Origin: Plectrocnemia conspersa | Taxonomy: Eukaryota; Arthropoda; Insecta; Trichoptera; Polycentropodidae | Direction: 5' to 3' | DNA: 64,000 bases | Assembly (NCBI GenBank): GCA_009617715.1 | Contig: VTFK01000015.1 | Coordinates: forward strand, 1,364,001 to 1,428,000 | Part shown: one piece after another, positions 49,001 through 59,414 of the stretch | How the letters are laid out: the number at the start of each line of letters is the position of its first letter | How positions within the stretch are numbered: position 1 is the first letter of the stretch | The notes under the pieces: model-generated | What the model was told of the DNA's origin: nothing | Database searches by the model: none | The model's input: only the letters and a program-made list of their open reading frames with translations | Made by a program: the position numbers and the translations under genes

Positions 49001-50652
49001 TGTTTTTTGGAAAAGAGCTCTTTTAGAATCTCGTTGCAGTAGTTCAACGAGTCGGAAAGTTTCTCTCGGACTAATTTTTGTCTACGTCTATGGTGATGCG
49101 CCTGGGGCGCGGCGCTCGTGGACGCTCCGGGGCCGACGGTCATCGTCGGCGACAGGGCTCCCGGCGCGGTGCCGACAAACCCTTCCTCCGGAACGCGCGC
49201 GGGCTGCGGAGAAGGAAAACAGTCGTTAGCGTGATCCTTCATCTGACGAGTCGCGTTCGCACGCACCTTCTTGATCTGACGACCGCTCTCGCGACGAGTA
49301 GATATCTTGGCGGACTTAGGGGCCGGCGGCGCGAGACCGGAGGCGTGATAGTCGTTACCTCCGACGCCGGATCCGTCGAACGAGCTACTCGTGGGCGTCG
49401 TAGTGTCGGCCTTTCTTTTAACGCCTTTTTTTACCTTGAAACGGAAATTCGAACGGTGAGCGAAGGGACGGAAACGAAAACACGGCGAGACGGCCGCGAA
49501 CGAACTTTGATCGGTTGCGTCTGGGGCAACTGCACGGTCGTCGTCGTCGTCGGCGCGCTCTGCGGAGCGACGGGTTGGGCGACGTGGAATCCGGAGGGCT
49601 GACTCGCCACCTGGAACGGATACTTTTCGTCGTTTTACAAAAATTTCGAGTCTCCGATGGCGGACGATTACGGGTCTCTTACTTGCTGGGGCAGGCCGGA
49701 GTGTGTCGCGCTCGCCCCGCTCGTCGAGCTGGGCTGAGCGAACTGGGAGGCGGCCGTCGTGGTCGTGTTGGTCGATCCGACCGGAGTCGGCGAGGGAACA
49801 GGCGCCGGAGGGGCGGCGACGGCGGCCGGTCGTGGAACGCGCGCTCCGACGACGGGCGGAACGATCGGCGCGGGAACGACGCCGGGGACGATCGGCCTCT
49901 TCTTGCTCCCGGCGGCTCCGGCGCCTCGCTTCGAGCCCTTCCGTCCGGGGACCTCGAGCTCTTTCTCCTCCTTGTCCATCTGCGCGATCTGCGGAAGGAG
50001 CGAACTCGTGAGCCGGGGGGGAGGCGCGGAAAGATACACGACGGAACCACACTCGCCTTGGTGAGGAATAGCTTCTCCAGCGTCTGAGCCATGACGACCA
50101 CGTCCTCGCCGGCCTTGTTGTAGACGTAGCAGTTGGTGAACATGGTGTTGAAGTCTTGGATGCACTCTTTGGCTGAATAGTAGTAATTCTGCTCGAGACG
50201 CTTCTTTATCGTGCCCAGGTCCATCGGCTGCTTGATGATCTTGTGGTAGTCCTGAAAGAGGGCCGGGGTCAGAAGGACAGTTCGAATACGAGCGCGGAAA
50301 AGCGACTCACCGGCAGGTTGAGCTTCTTGGCGTCGACTGGCTGATGGAAGGGCCAGGCGAAGTCGTGCTTCCACACCTCTTTCATGACGTTCTTTCTCAG
50401 GAACTGAAACGAGAAACCGGTCAGACCGAGGCGGAGGGGGACGCGGGGGCGATCGGGCGACAGACTCACCGAGAGCTGGTTGGTGAGGCGCCCCTGCCGG
50501 TGGGGGGCGCCGGTGCCGTCGGGAGTTCCGTTGACGGCCTCCGCCGGCTGAAAGGAGAGTCTCGGTTGAGCGAGCGCGCGCCACTTAGAGGAGTGAAACG
50601 GAAATTCGCTCACCGCGCTGGTGGTGGCCAGGGGGTCCACCGCCTGCTGCAT
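37300..50652 (-). CDS. fs(1)h: Female sterile (1) homeotic / BRD4-type BET protein, long form
   Basis: A chromatin reader that binds acetyl-lysine histones and recruits P-TEFb. Exons in transcript order: 50652-50614, 50547-50470, 50403-50311, 50251-50057, 49988-49683, 49610-49506, 49434-49267, 49203-48997, 48927-48680, 48612-48459, 48382-48208, 48136-47891, 46509-46351, 46275-46153, 45980-45855, 41337-41273, 41201-39719, 39554-39412, 39349-39031 and 37365-37300. This gives about 1498 residues if one base is discounted in exon 17. Bromodomain 1 (about 40-140) has AWPFHQPVD and [21 protein letters not shown] follows. Bromodomain 2 (about 395-490) has AWPFYKPVD and [11 protein letters not shown]. 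The ET domain (about 650-725) reads [17 protein letters not shown] and [18 protein letters not shown] Ser/Asp run is near 785-807, poly-Gln near 1210-1270, and the C-terminal motif is [17 protein letters not shown]. Confidence 0.96.
37366..39030 (-). other. fs(1)h last intron
   Basis: A 1.7-kb intron before the terminal exon. It carries a complete TA-flanked MITE at 38686-38976. Otherwise it is AT-rich without recognised features. Confidence 0.6.
38686..38976. mobile_element. TA-flanked MITE (Tc1/mariner-type) with about 65-bp TIRs
   Basis: TACCCTATTTGCGTTAACAC at 38688 and its reverse complement ending at 38974 begin inverted repeats that continue for about 65 bp with only a few differences (CAGTC, GAGAGCT and TCATCATTATTCATAATT are shared). 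TA dinucleotides at 38686-38687 and 38975-38976 fit a Tc1/mariner target duplication. The 287-bp body has no open frame, and the high TIR identity suggests recent activity. Confidence 0.8.
39890..40070 (-). repeat. fs(1)h: Poly-glutamine-coding CAG/CAA tract in fs(1)h
   Basis: About 60 codons, nearly all CAG or CAA with a few CAT (His), lie in exon 17. The downstream frame ([20 protein letters not shown]) confirms the Gln reading. Frequent CAA interruption lowers slippage risk. The plus-strand Ala-, Val- and Leu-rich frames here are shadows of this tract. Confidence 0.9.
40104..40109 (-). other. fs(1)h: Frame break at an A6 run in fs(1)h exon 17
   Basis: Upstream of this run (transcript sense AAAAAA) the frame ends [14 protein letters not shown]. 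Reading with one A fewer continues as [13 protein letters not shown] into the poly-Gln. Exon 17 is 1483 nt with phase 0 at both ends, so exactly one surplus base is present. A homopolymer sequencing error or an indel allele is likely. Confidence 0.7.
41338..45854 (-). other. fs(1)h 4.5-kb intron, candidate 3' UTR of a short isoform
   Basis: Reading through the donor of the exon ending at 45855 gives SDSEAG and then TAG (45850-45852). The intron could therefore serve as the 3' UTR of a BET short form that ends after the ET domain and Ser/Asp stretch. The interval is AT-rich with many potential polyadenylation signals. No coding segment or known repeat was recognised within it. Confidence 0.4.
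46510..47890 (-). other. fs(1)h intron inside the ET-domain coding region
   Basis: A 1.4-kb AT-rich intron splitting the ET domain after LPG. The open frame 46807-47073 has no family match and no role is assigned. Confidence 0.6.
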
Positions 50653-51469
50653 GACGCTAGAGTCCGCGACCTGCCCGTCGAACGGCGTCGGGGGGGCGGC
50701 CCGACGCCCTCGCGCCCCGGAGCCGGGGGCCGGACGCCGGGGGGCCTGCCTCGAAGGGAACGAGCGGCTCGTCGCACTCCTCGCGGAGAGGCATCAGCTG
50801 TCTCGCGACGTCTTCGGAGGTTCCGCTCCGATCATGACGTTCCTCCGCGACCTGCAAGACGGACCGAACGATAGTGACGCGAACCGACGTAGGGGCCGAA
50901 CGTTCCCGCCCGCCGCCGGCGCCGCGTCCGTCCGGTCAAAACAAACTGGCCGGAGCCCCGGAGGGGCAGCGGACGCGGCGAGGGGCGCCCCGGGCCCGCT
51001 CAGGGGCGTCGGCTCGGCGGGGGGGCGGGGGAGGGACCGTTCGAAACCGCGGCCGGGGGGGGGGAGGGCGGCGGGGGGCGCTCCGAGGAGCGGCGCTCAC
51101 CTGGGCGGCGGCGGAGCGCGGGACGGGCGCGCGGGCAAAGGGCTCCCTCGGATGGGGCGCGCGGGGCGGCGGAGGGGCGGATGCGCTCAGCCCGGACGCC
51201 GCCGAGGCCAGCGCAAATGGCGACGCGAGCGCACTGCCGTCTGGCGGCCGACGCCCGAAGCGAGAAAGCGAGGGAAATCGGAGCGATTCGAAAGCGACGC
51301 CCTCTCGGCGGCGCGATCTCCGCGCTTTCGGCCGACCGCGCTCCACTCGTCTCGACTCGCCCGCCGGCCGTCGGGGGTCGCGATCGACGCGACGCCGATT
51401 TGCCGCCGGCCGGTCAGTCATCCGCCGACCGCGGACGACGGGTGACGTCGACAGACGGCGGTCGACGAG
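50653..51469. promoter_or_regulatory. GC-rich head-to-head interval between fs(1)h and the OGT-like gene
   Basis: About 0.8 kb of extremely GC- and CpG-rich sequence lies between the first fs(1)h ATG (50650-50652, minus) and the OGT-like ATG (51470, plus). Its long open frames on both strands are Arg-, Gly- and Pro-rich and result from composition. The arrangement would suit a bidirectional promoter, but no specific motif is identified. Confidence 0.4.
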
Positions 51470-54021
51470 ATGCAGCCGGCGCAAAGGCGAGCCGACGCGG
51501 AAGCTCGAGTCCGTCTGGGGGACGGCGAACGCGAGGCCGGGCGCTCGTGGATGGCCCTCCACCACTACGAAAGTGCGGTGGCGACCGATCCGGAGTTTTT
51601 CGACGCGCTGCTGAGACTCGGCGAGGGGCTCGCGCACGTGGGGGCATTGAATCCGGCGCACGGAGCGCTCGCTCGGGCGGTGACGTTGCGCCCGCGAGAC
51701 CCGCTAGCGCTCGCCGCGCTCGGACGCCTGGCGAGCCGGAAGAGACTGACGGACCTGGCCGTGGACAGCTTCCGGACGGCCGTCGAGGTCGCCCCCGAGG
51801 GGCGCGCTCGGACGCACGCAGCCGCCTCGGCGACGCGCTCAAACGCCGGGGCGACGCCGACGAGGCCATCGACTGCTACGTTGTCGCGCTGAGCGAAAAC
51901 CCGAAACACTTTGACGCGCTACGCGGCCTGGCGAACGACCGCAGGGACCGCGGGCTCGTCGAAGAGGCGACCCTCCTGTACCTGAGGGCGCTCGACGCCC
52001 GGCCGACCTCGGCCGAGTTGCGGAACGACTACGGCGTCCTGCTGCGGGCGCAGGGTCGACGCGGGGAGGCTCTGGAGCAGTTTCGAAGGACCGCCGGGCT
52101 GAAGCCGAACTACGTCGACGCCTACGTCAATCTGGGTTCGACTTTCGAGGAGCTCGGTGCGCAAAGCGAGGCGGAGGCGTACTACCGTACCGCCCTCCGC
52201 GCGGACCCCACGAGCGTCGTCGTCCACTGCCACCTCGCGAGGCTCGCGCTTCGGGCCGAAGACTTCGCGGAGGCGGAGCGGCTCTTCTTGACGGCGGCCA
52301 AGTTGGACCCGTCGTCGTCGGACGCGATCTGCGGCTCGGTTCACTGCGCGCGTATTCTGTGCGACTGGAAGGACTACGATCGCGCCTCGGTTGCGGTCGG
52401 CAGGGCGACGAGAGCGCAGCTCGAGGCGGGGCTGGTCCCGTCGCTGCCGCCGGACCAAACGGCGCTCTACCCCATGTCGCACGAGCGGCGCAAGGAGATC
52501 GCCGCTCGCCGCGCCGGCCAGAACGTCTCGAAAAACACCAAAGTCGGGATAGTGCGCAACTATACCTTCCCCCTCAAGCTAGTCTCAAGAATCCGCGTCG
52601 GATACGCTTGCTCTGACTTCGACGAGTGCCCGGGCCGCTCTGTTCCCGGTCTGCACGACCGATCCGAATTCGAGGTGTTTTGCTACGCTCTGAGCCCCAA
52701 GGACCGCGGCGGCGCGGCCCGAACGTTGGCGGAGCACTTCGTCGACCTCTCGGCTCTGTCCGACGTCCAGGCCGCCGACAGGATAAAAGCGGACGAGATC
52801 GTCGCGCTCGTCGACCTGAACGGGCACGCCGAGGGCGCGAGGAGCGCCATTTTTGCGCTGCGGCCCGCCCCTATACAGGCGACGTGGCTCGGAAGCCCCG
52901 GCACGAGCGGAGCCGTCTACGTCGACTATCTGATCTGCGACGAGGTCGTCTGCCCGCCCCGGCTCGAGGACCTGTACTCCGAGAAGCTGGCGCGGCTCCC
53001 CGGCTCTTGCTTCGTCGGCGACAACGCCGACTCGTTTTCGCACGTTCGACGCCGCGCCTTTCTGACGGACGCTTCCGTCGAAAGCATCGGCACCCCTTCG
53101 GACGGCGCGCTAGTCGTCAACGCCGTCGATTTCTCGACGCCCTCCCTCAGCGATCGAATCGTCGAGCGGCCGATAGATGCCTCTGCTCGGAGACGCACGA
53201 CTGCGACCGCTCTGGAGCTCTCGTCCCTGTCTCCCGTTCGAAAGATGCTGAAGTTGAACACCGTCAAGGCGAGGCTGCCTTGCGGAGTCGTCTTCATGAA
53301 CGGACTCGCGACCGACACCTGCGACGACCAGGGCGTCCCGCGAGAGATTCTCGTCACCGCTCGGTCGCAGTACGGCCTCGCCGACGACGCCGTCGTCTAC
53401 GCCAATTTCAACCGTCCCCACAAGCTCGATCCGCAGACTTTCGCCCTGTGGGCCGAGATCCTCGGAGCGGTGCCGAATTCTAAGCTGTGGCTGTTGAAAT
53501 TCACACCCGGCGGCGAGACCAACCTCAGAAAGGAGGCGGCTGACCTCGACCTCGCGGAAGATCGGCTGGTCTTCTCGGACGTCGTCGACAGAGAGCAGCA
53601 CGCGCGGCGCTGTCAGCTCGCCGACGTATGCCTGGACACGCTCCTCTGCAACGGTCGTTCGACCAACGCAGACGTCCTCTGGGCCGGGACGCCCGTCGTC
53701 GCTCTCCCCGGAGAGACGTTCGCCTCCAGGGTGACCGCCTCCCAGCTCACCGCTCTCGGGTGTCCGGAGCTGATCGCCTCCTCGCGCGACGAGTACCGCG
53801 ACTTGGCCGTCCGACTCGGGACCGACGGGCGGCACTTGCGAGCGATCCGCGCCAAAGTGTGGAATAACTGCGCGGAGAGTTCGCTCTTCGACTGCCGGCG
53901 CTTCGCGAGAGGCCTCGAAAAGCTCTACGGGCTCATGTGGGAGAAATTCCAAACGAAACGAGGACCCTCTCATATCACCGTCTGTAGTGTAGAATCGAAC
54001 GACGACGACGACGCTATCTGA
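51470..54021 (+). CDS. Intronless OGT-like protein, probable pseudo-glycosyltransferase (frameshifted in this sequence)
   Basis: The family transfers GlcNAc from UDP-GlcNAc to Ser/Thr of nuclear and cytosolic proteins. About eight or nine TPRs (51500-52420) precede the linker LYPMSHERRKEIAARR. CD1 follows (RIRVGYACSDF, FEVFCYALSP, FALRPAPIQATWLG), then an animal-type intervening region, then CD2 (SQYGLADDAVVYANFN, LADVCLDTLLCNG, PGETFASRVTASQLTALGCPEL). The size is about 850 residues, and full OGT is about 1040. No introns are present, which suggests retroposition. The TPR frame shifts by one base near 51797-51806. In human numbering (from memory), D554, K842, H901 and D925 remain. H498 is Asp, the GNHPTSH loop with H558 is shortened and lost, K898 is Arg and H920 is Arg. 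The catalytic function is therefore doubtful, and a binding or scaffold role is possible. GC-rich codon use resembles the adjoining fs(1)h exons. Confidence 0.9.
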
Positions 54022-55447
54022 CGTTATATAGTGTAAACTAATCGATAAACCTTCATACTCGAGAGAGTATTTAAATATAAAAAAGTATCTTTCGTTTATT
54101 TGTATCGTTTGTGACAATGTGATACTAGTGTTCGTTAAACCTGTGGCGTTTCCGATCAGTGATTTAATGTAATTTTTCGGCGTAAAACGTCGGTCGTTTA
54201 GTCGTAATGTGTGTAATCCGCTGTTACAGAAATATAATTTCTGCTATCGCACGAATGCGAATAAAATAGTTAGGATTCTACTCTTGCAGTAGAACGCGAG
54301 CAAGGTTACGGTGTGATTGTTTTCTAACGATTCCTTATTTATTTTTAATATATGTTTCATGAACACCTCGTATTTTCTTCACGCAAAAATCCAATATAAA
54401 CCAGAAGTGCATTAAGATATAACACAAAAAGAAAAAAATAAGTCAAGATGGCAACAAAAGTATATATCAAGTAAAATACCGTTAGAACAAAATGAACGAA
54501 TTTTATAAATAAAAAAATGAAAATGTTGTTATTGTAATATATAAGTTTGAGTATTGTAAAGAAATTTTTAGAATTACTATAGTATTATTTCCCCACATGG
54601 TGGGTTATTATATGAATACGCATTTTAAGAGAAAACCAACATGTCGCTTATAATTATTACGAATAACATTATTAATAAAAACTATTAGAATGACATTTCG
54701 CGCGTAAAAACTACAAAGACCTCGAAATAGGGAGAGTGTATCATTTAAAACTTTCGACGAATGATGCAAAAAGATAATGAAAAAAGATATGATGCGCTTC
54801 GCGACGAAAAAAAGTTAAAAATACTAAACAGCTTTTACGAAACCGTTTTATAACGATTTGATAAATTTTGTAATCCTTCGTCGAAATCGACATCAAAATA
54901 TATTTTAATATTGTACAACTTGACTAACAAAGCATCTTAAGAACTTCGCGCTGCGCTATTAAACGTCCTTCGGCAAGACTCGGTATAAAATAGTAGTTTC
55001 TTATCAATTAAAAAATATCAAGATAATATAATATCGGTTAAACTATTTTTTACGTCTCGTCGATAAAATCAGAATATTAACGTATAAGTATAAGCCGCGC
55101 CAAAATGAAGTCTTAAATAGCAAAGAAAGTTACAAACTAAAGTAAAAATATGCATGTTTTAATTAGGCGATTGAAGCTGTTACAATTTGGCGGCGCTTTT
55201 CTGTGAGCGTCCCATTATCGAGCAGTGACCTATCCGGACAAAGAATGTTTCGAATCCACGTCAAAACATGCCATCGCAGTGGAAACTTTTGGTTATCTAG
55301 CGTTAATATTAAGACTTTGTAACAATATTATGATTTACAATAAATGAGAATCAAATGAAGCATATCTAAACAATTCTGACCAATAGGAGAGGGCAAATAA
55401 CAATTATGCCTTCTCAGAAATAAATAAAACTTGAAGGTTAGAACGGG

Positions 55448-55725
55448 CCCGAAAACATGGATTGGACATCTGAAAATCAGGCGAAAGTCATTTGGTCCGA
55501 TGAATCCAACTTTAAGGTAATTTTAAACTGAAATTGGTTAATACAATAAAAATATTAAAAATCTAATTTATTCAGAAATTTCTGAAGCAATAATTATTAA
55601 AGATAATTATACTTTTTTACCATATTTAAAAGTTTTTGGGACCCCTGGTGTAGTACACGTGCGTCGAAGAGTCTGAGAAGAATATACAGCTGATTGCGTA
55701 GTACCTAAAGTCAGATAACTGGTGG
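55448..55725 (+). mobile_element. Tc1-like transposase relic
   Basis: A frame reads NMDWTSENQAKVIWSDESNF, matching the first catalytic Asp block of Tc1-type transposases (VIWSDES). About 115 bases of unrelated AT-rich sequence then intervene before TPGVVHVRRRV and, after a stop, EEYTADCVVP, which continue the same domain. It is interrupted and inactive. Confidence 0.6.
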
Positions 55726-56526
55726 AAGCGTTATATGACAATTTATATGCTCACAATATCAATAATTCTAATAAGACAGCAAAACGCTGAAATTTTTGCT
55801 GAAAAATCTATGCAATCAACGAGATATTCACAGTACTAATTATATATGACACATTTGTACGTAATATATTCGAATATAGCTCGGTACAATGAAATCCCAG
55901 TACCATTAAAAATTCCCTTCTATTTGAACGAATACAAATAAAATTAAGATATTTATAATTAAAAGATTGTAAACATTTTTCATTTGAATATCTGAACATG
56001 TTTACTTTATCTTAGAAGCACTCGGATATAATTCACTCAATTCTCGTAGCTAGTTATTAATAAATAAATCAATTTCTCTACTCTAAATAAACACTAAACA
56101 AGTGGAATGCGACCGATCGCTACTTGTCGCGATTATTTTTATTTCCTTGTCAGTCTACAACAAAAATAGCAATATTGAGAGACTAAAAATATTGCGCCGA
56201 ATTTTACCGACCGCAGCTGATTCTAACGACAGTCCAGGTAGGAAGTCGAACGAAGCATTGGTTCGTGCATCATCACGTCGATATAAAACTTTGCCAGGTA
56301 TGTACGTGGTTCTCTGTTCATATTATTAACAGAGCCGTGTATATTATAACGATGTTATTCACTAATACAAAATAATAAATCTTGAAAAAAAAATTAAAAT
56401 TAATACCGTTTTTTACAAAACGTATAAATGGGCCAAGAAAAAAATATATCAAAATAACGCAAAAGCCCAAATTTTGCTGAGGTTTGCCTGAGAGCTTTTC
56501 TTGACAACAATAATATTATATTGAGT

Positions 56527-57239
56527 TTAACCCTTTAGACGCCAGTGACGTGCCTGCACGCCAAAGCTGTCGGACCGTCAAACGCCAGCGCGTGCAGGCA
56601 CGCAAATGTTATTACGGACACATTTATTAATAAATTTGATTTTTTTTTCGTTAATTTAATACAGAGACATCTAATAAATGGAATGTGATCGTTAAAATGT
56701 GCAATTTTTGAACCATTCTTTTATTATTTACGATCGAGCATACAGACGTTGTTAGGGCTGCTACAATATTTTTTTTACAATATTAATTTTTTGTAAAAAA
56801 AAACATTTGTTGAATTTGAATTTTGTTTTTGTTTATATTATAACATTATTGCCATATTTAATTTTTTTTTTTTTTTTTTTTGACAAAGTTGAAATTTTTT
56901 TAAATATATGAAGTAGCCGCCATTTTGATAAAAGGTTTTGATTAAAACAACGGAAATTATCGTGTCCCATACAAATATTAAAAACAACCAAAAACATATA
57001 ATATAAACCACATACAATATAAATTACATATAATATTTGTGTGTGGCAGCCCTGACAGTGGTTTTTAAAACTTGTTATTTCTGTGCTTTTTTTTTCATAT
57101 TTTATGTTAAAATTAATAAAAAAAGTAAACAGTGATTTTCCAGGTAAATAATGTTCCTCTTTCATAATAATTTAAAGGGTTGAAAATGGTGGCCTACAGA
57201 GCAAATTCATAGAAATTTGCTTGGCGTTGAACTGGTTAA
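56527..57239. mobile_element. 705-bp TTAA-flanked piggyBac-like MITE
   Basis: TTAA at 56527-56530 and 57236-57239 encloses ends CCCTTTAGACGCCAGTG and, on the opposite strand, CCAGTTCAACGCCAAGC. These share ACGCCA with the copies at 4529 and 7456 but belong to another subfamily. Near the left end an inverted pair ACGTGCCTGCACGC and GCGTGCAGGCACGC (about 56548-56603) forms a GC-rich stem. The minus-strand open frame inside (56833-57165) has no transposase features. Confidence 0.65.
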
Positions 57240-59414
57240 TATGGCCGATGTTTGATTATACGATTTCTTTAAATGCAGATAAAAAACAGTATGTAAAATA
57301 AGGTAGAGCTTGCTTTATAGCTGAAAAATAAAAGACGCTGTAACTGTGATGATTGTTATTCGGTCCATAATGGTATTCACCCTGTGTTTTTAGGGCTCAT
57401 CTAAATACAGTCACGCGCATTAAAAAATACAATATTTGCATAATATTACTATTATATAATCATATTTCGAATATAAACAAATAATAAAATGAAATGTTTA
57501 CAAGCAATTTAATTTTTTTTGAAATATTGGGAAATGAAATTTAAAAACTAAAATAATTATTTGTTTTCATAGCTGAAGACGTTATTTTTATGTTCGGGGC
57601 GCATTCGTGTTAAACTGTCAGGCTATGCAGTACGTGCCACCTATGAATATACACACTTTTCGCCGCTCCCTTACTTCTAAAAGGAAATTGTTTTCCGTTA
57701 AAAATACTCGTACTTTATATAAAATTCATTTCATTTGCCAACCGTGTTGTAAGTACATATTTTATTTTATTAATTGAATATTAATATTTTATTTTAATAA
57801 TTATATATAAACAAAATAATAAAACCCAAATTCATTTTTATATCTTGTAATATATTCAAAAATTAATACACAAAACAAATAAAGTTAAGTTTCTAAAACG
57901 ATGCTTCTAGATTTCAGGGATGTGAATTTGTTTATAAATCCTGATAATTCATGTCAGTAGGAATAAGTGCAAGACTATTTAGTATGTTCTGTGACATTCG
58001 AAATTTTTTTTAAATATATAGCGAATAATTCACATTCCTTTACTAATTCAAACCTTCGTTTGAAATTTTTTTTAAAGTAATTTATAATATGAATTACATT
58101 TTTATTGTTAAGTGCTGTCTTGTTTTAAATAACGTAAACTATATATTTCTCGAATTATCGGGAAATCCAGTTGTGTGCCATTTTTTTCATAATGCAATGT
58201 TGTAAACTTTTTAAGATATGTGTACCTGCAGCTAAGTTTATTTTTTAGGTTTTAAAACATTTTAATATCGCACAAATCATGTTTAATAATTATTTAACAT
58301 ATACTTTTAAAAAAATATATATTTTGCTTCAATGAGTCATATTTTTTGTTATCGGTTAAGGTCATCAGTTAATTCTGGTAAACTAACTACATTCTTCAGA
58401 TTAAAGCATACTTTTATTCTAACTTAAATTCTGCTTTCTTATTTTGCCTCATTGAATTTTTTTAGTGTTAAATTTAAAACATTATTTAGCAGAAAAAAGT
58501 TACCCTCGTTACTTAATATCTAGGATATGTTTTGCTTTTACGTTGCAAAATGGAATGAACACTAAATAATAACAAAAACGTATATATGCACATATTACTT
58601 TGCAGTTTACTACTAGTAAATATTGCCAGGTATTTCAATAAAGGGACGTAATTATGTACACTAAGGGGTCTAATGGTTTGGATTTTAAAACTATGCGAAA
58701 ATAAATGTGGTACAATTAAGACAGTGCTTTAGGCGGCCACTTTTAAGTAGTGGCAATATAATACAAACAAATTATAAATATAAATAATGAGGGTTTTGCT
58801 TCTACTGCGTCTAAGAACTTCATAATCTGTAACCAGGTAAATTATCAAAATGGGAAAAAAAAAATTTGCCGGTAATTGGAATTCTAAAAACATTAATATA
58901 TGTAAATATTTACTTTTTAAATATATTTTTAGTATAAATTATTGAATATTTGATTAAATTAGATGTGTGTTTTTTTTATAACAAGAGATTTTTTGTTTTT
59001 AGTTTAGAAGATGGTTTACTGACCAAACAATTTATTATTATACTTAAATTATATAATGGTTTGCTGTAAAACAATATAATTTTAATACACTCTTAACTTA
59101 AGAGTCGTTAAGAATTGGTTAAATGAAATTTGTCCACCGACAAAAGCTGAAAAAAATGAATTTCTTACAACAATTTTTTCAGGTATAACTTATAATATAT
59201 TGAATAAAAATGTTTAATAATAAAAAAAAATATTATTATTTTTAAATATATGTATGTATATTTTTAGGTATAATCGTCTATTAAATTTTAAAAATTAAGA
59301 ATAATTGCGAAATACTGATAATGTGTATCATTTTTTGAATATGTATTTAAGTAATAAAAACTAAAACTAAAAATAAAAATTAATTTTTACATTTACGCGC
59401 GCACGTTTGTCACA

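Noticed and set aside
49679..50584. Long Arg-rich minus-strand frame across several fs(1)h exons and introns
   Set aside because: It runs through well-defined introns and in the wrong frame relative to bromodomain 1. It is open only because the region is GC-rich.
51181..51800. N-terminal extension of the OGT-like frame starting at 51181
   Set aside because: It is Arg-, Ala- and Pro-rich without TPR pattern, while another frame from 51470 shows clear TPRs over the same DNA. High GC content simply removes stop codons.
51470..54021. Bacterial horizontal transfer or contamination as the source of the OGT-like gene
   Set aside because: The protein has the metazoan-type linker, intervening region and CD2 motifs, and it abuts insect fs(1)h sequence of the same composition. 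Retroposition of a host OGT mRNA fits better.
53110..54117. 335-codon minus-strand frame opposite the OGT-like gene
   Set aside because: It is a shadow of the GC-rich conserved plus-strand frame. It has no recognisable domain, and the plus strand carries all family motifs.
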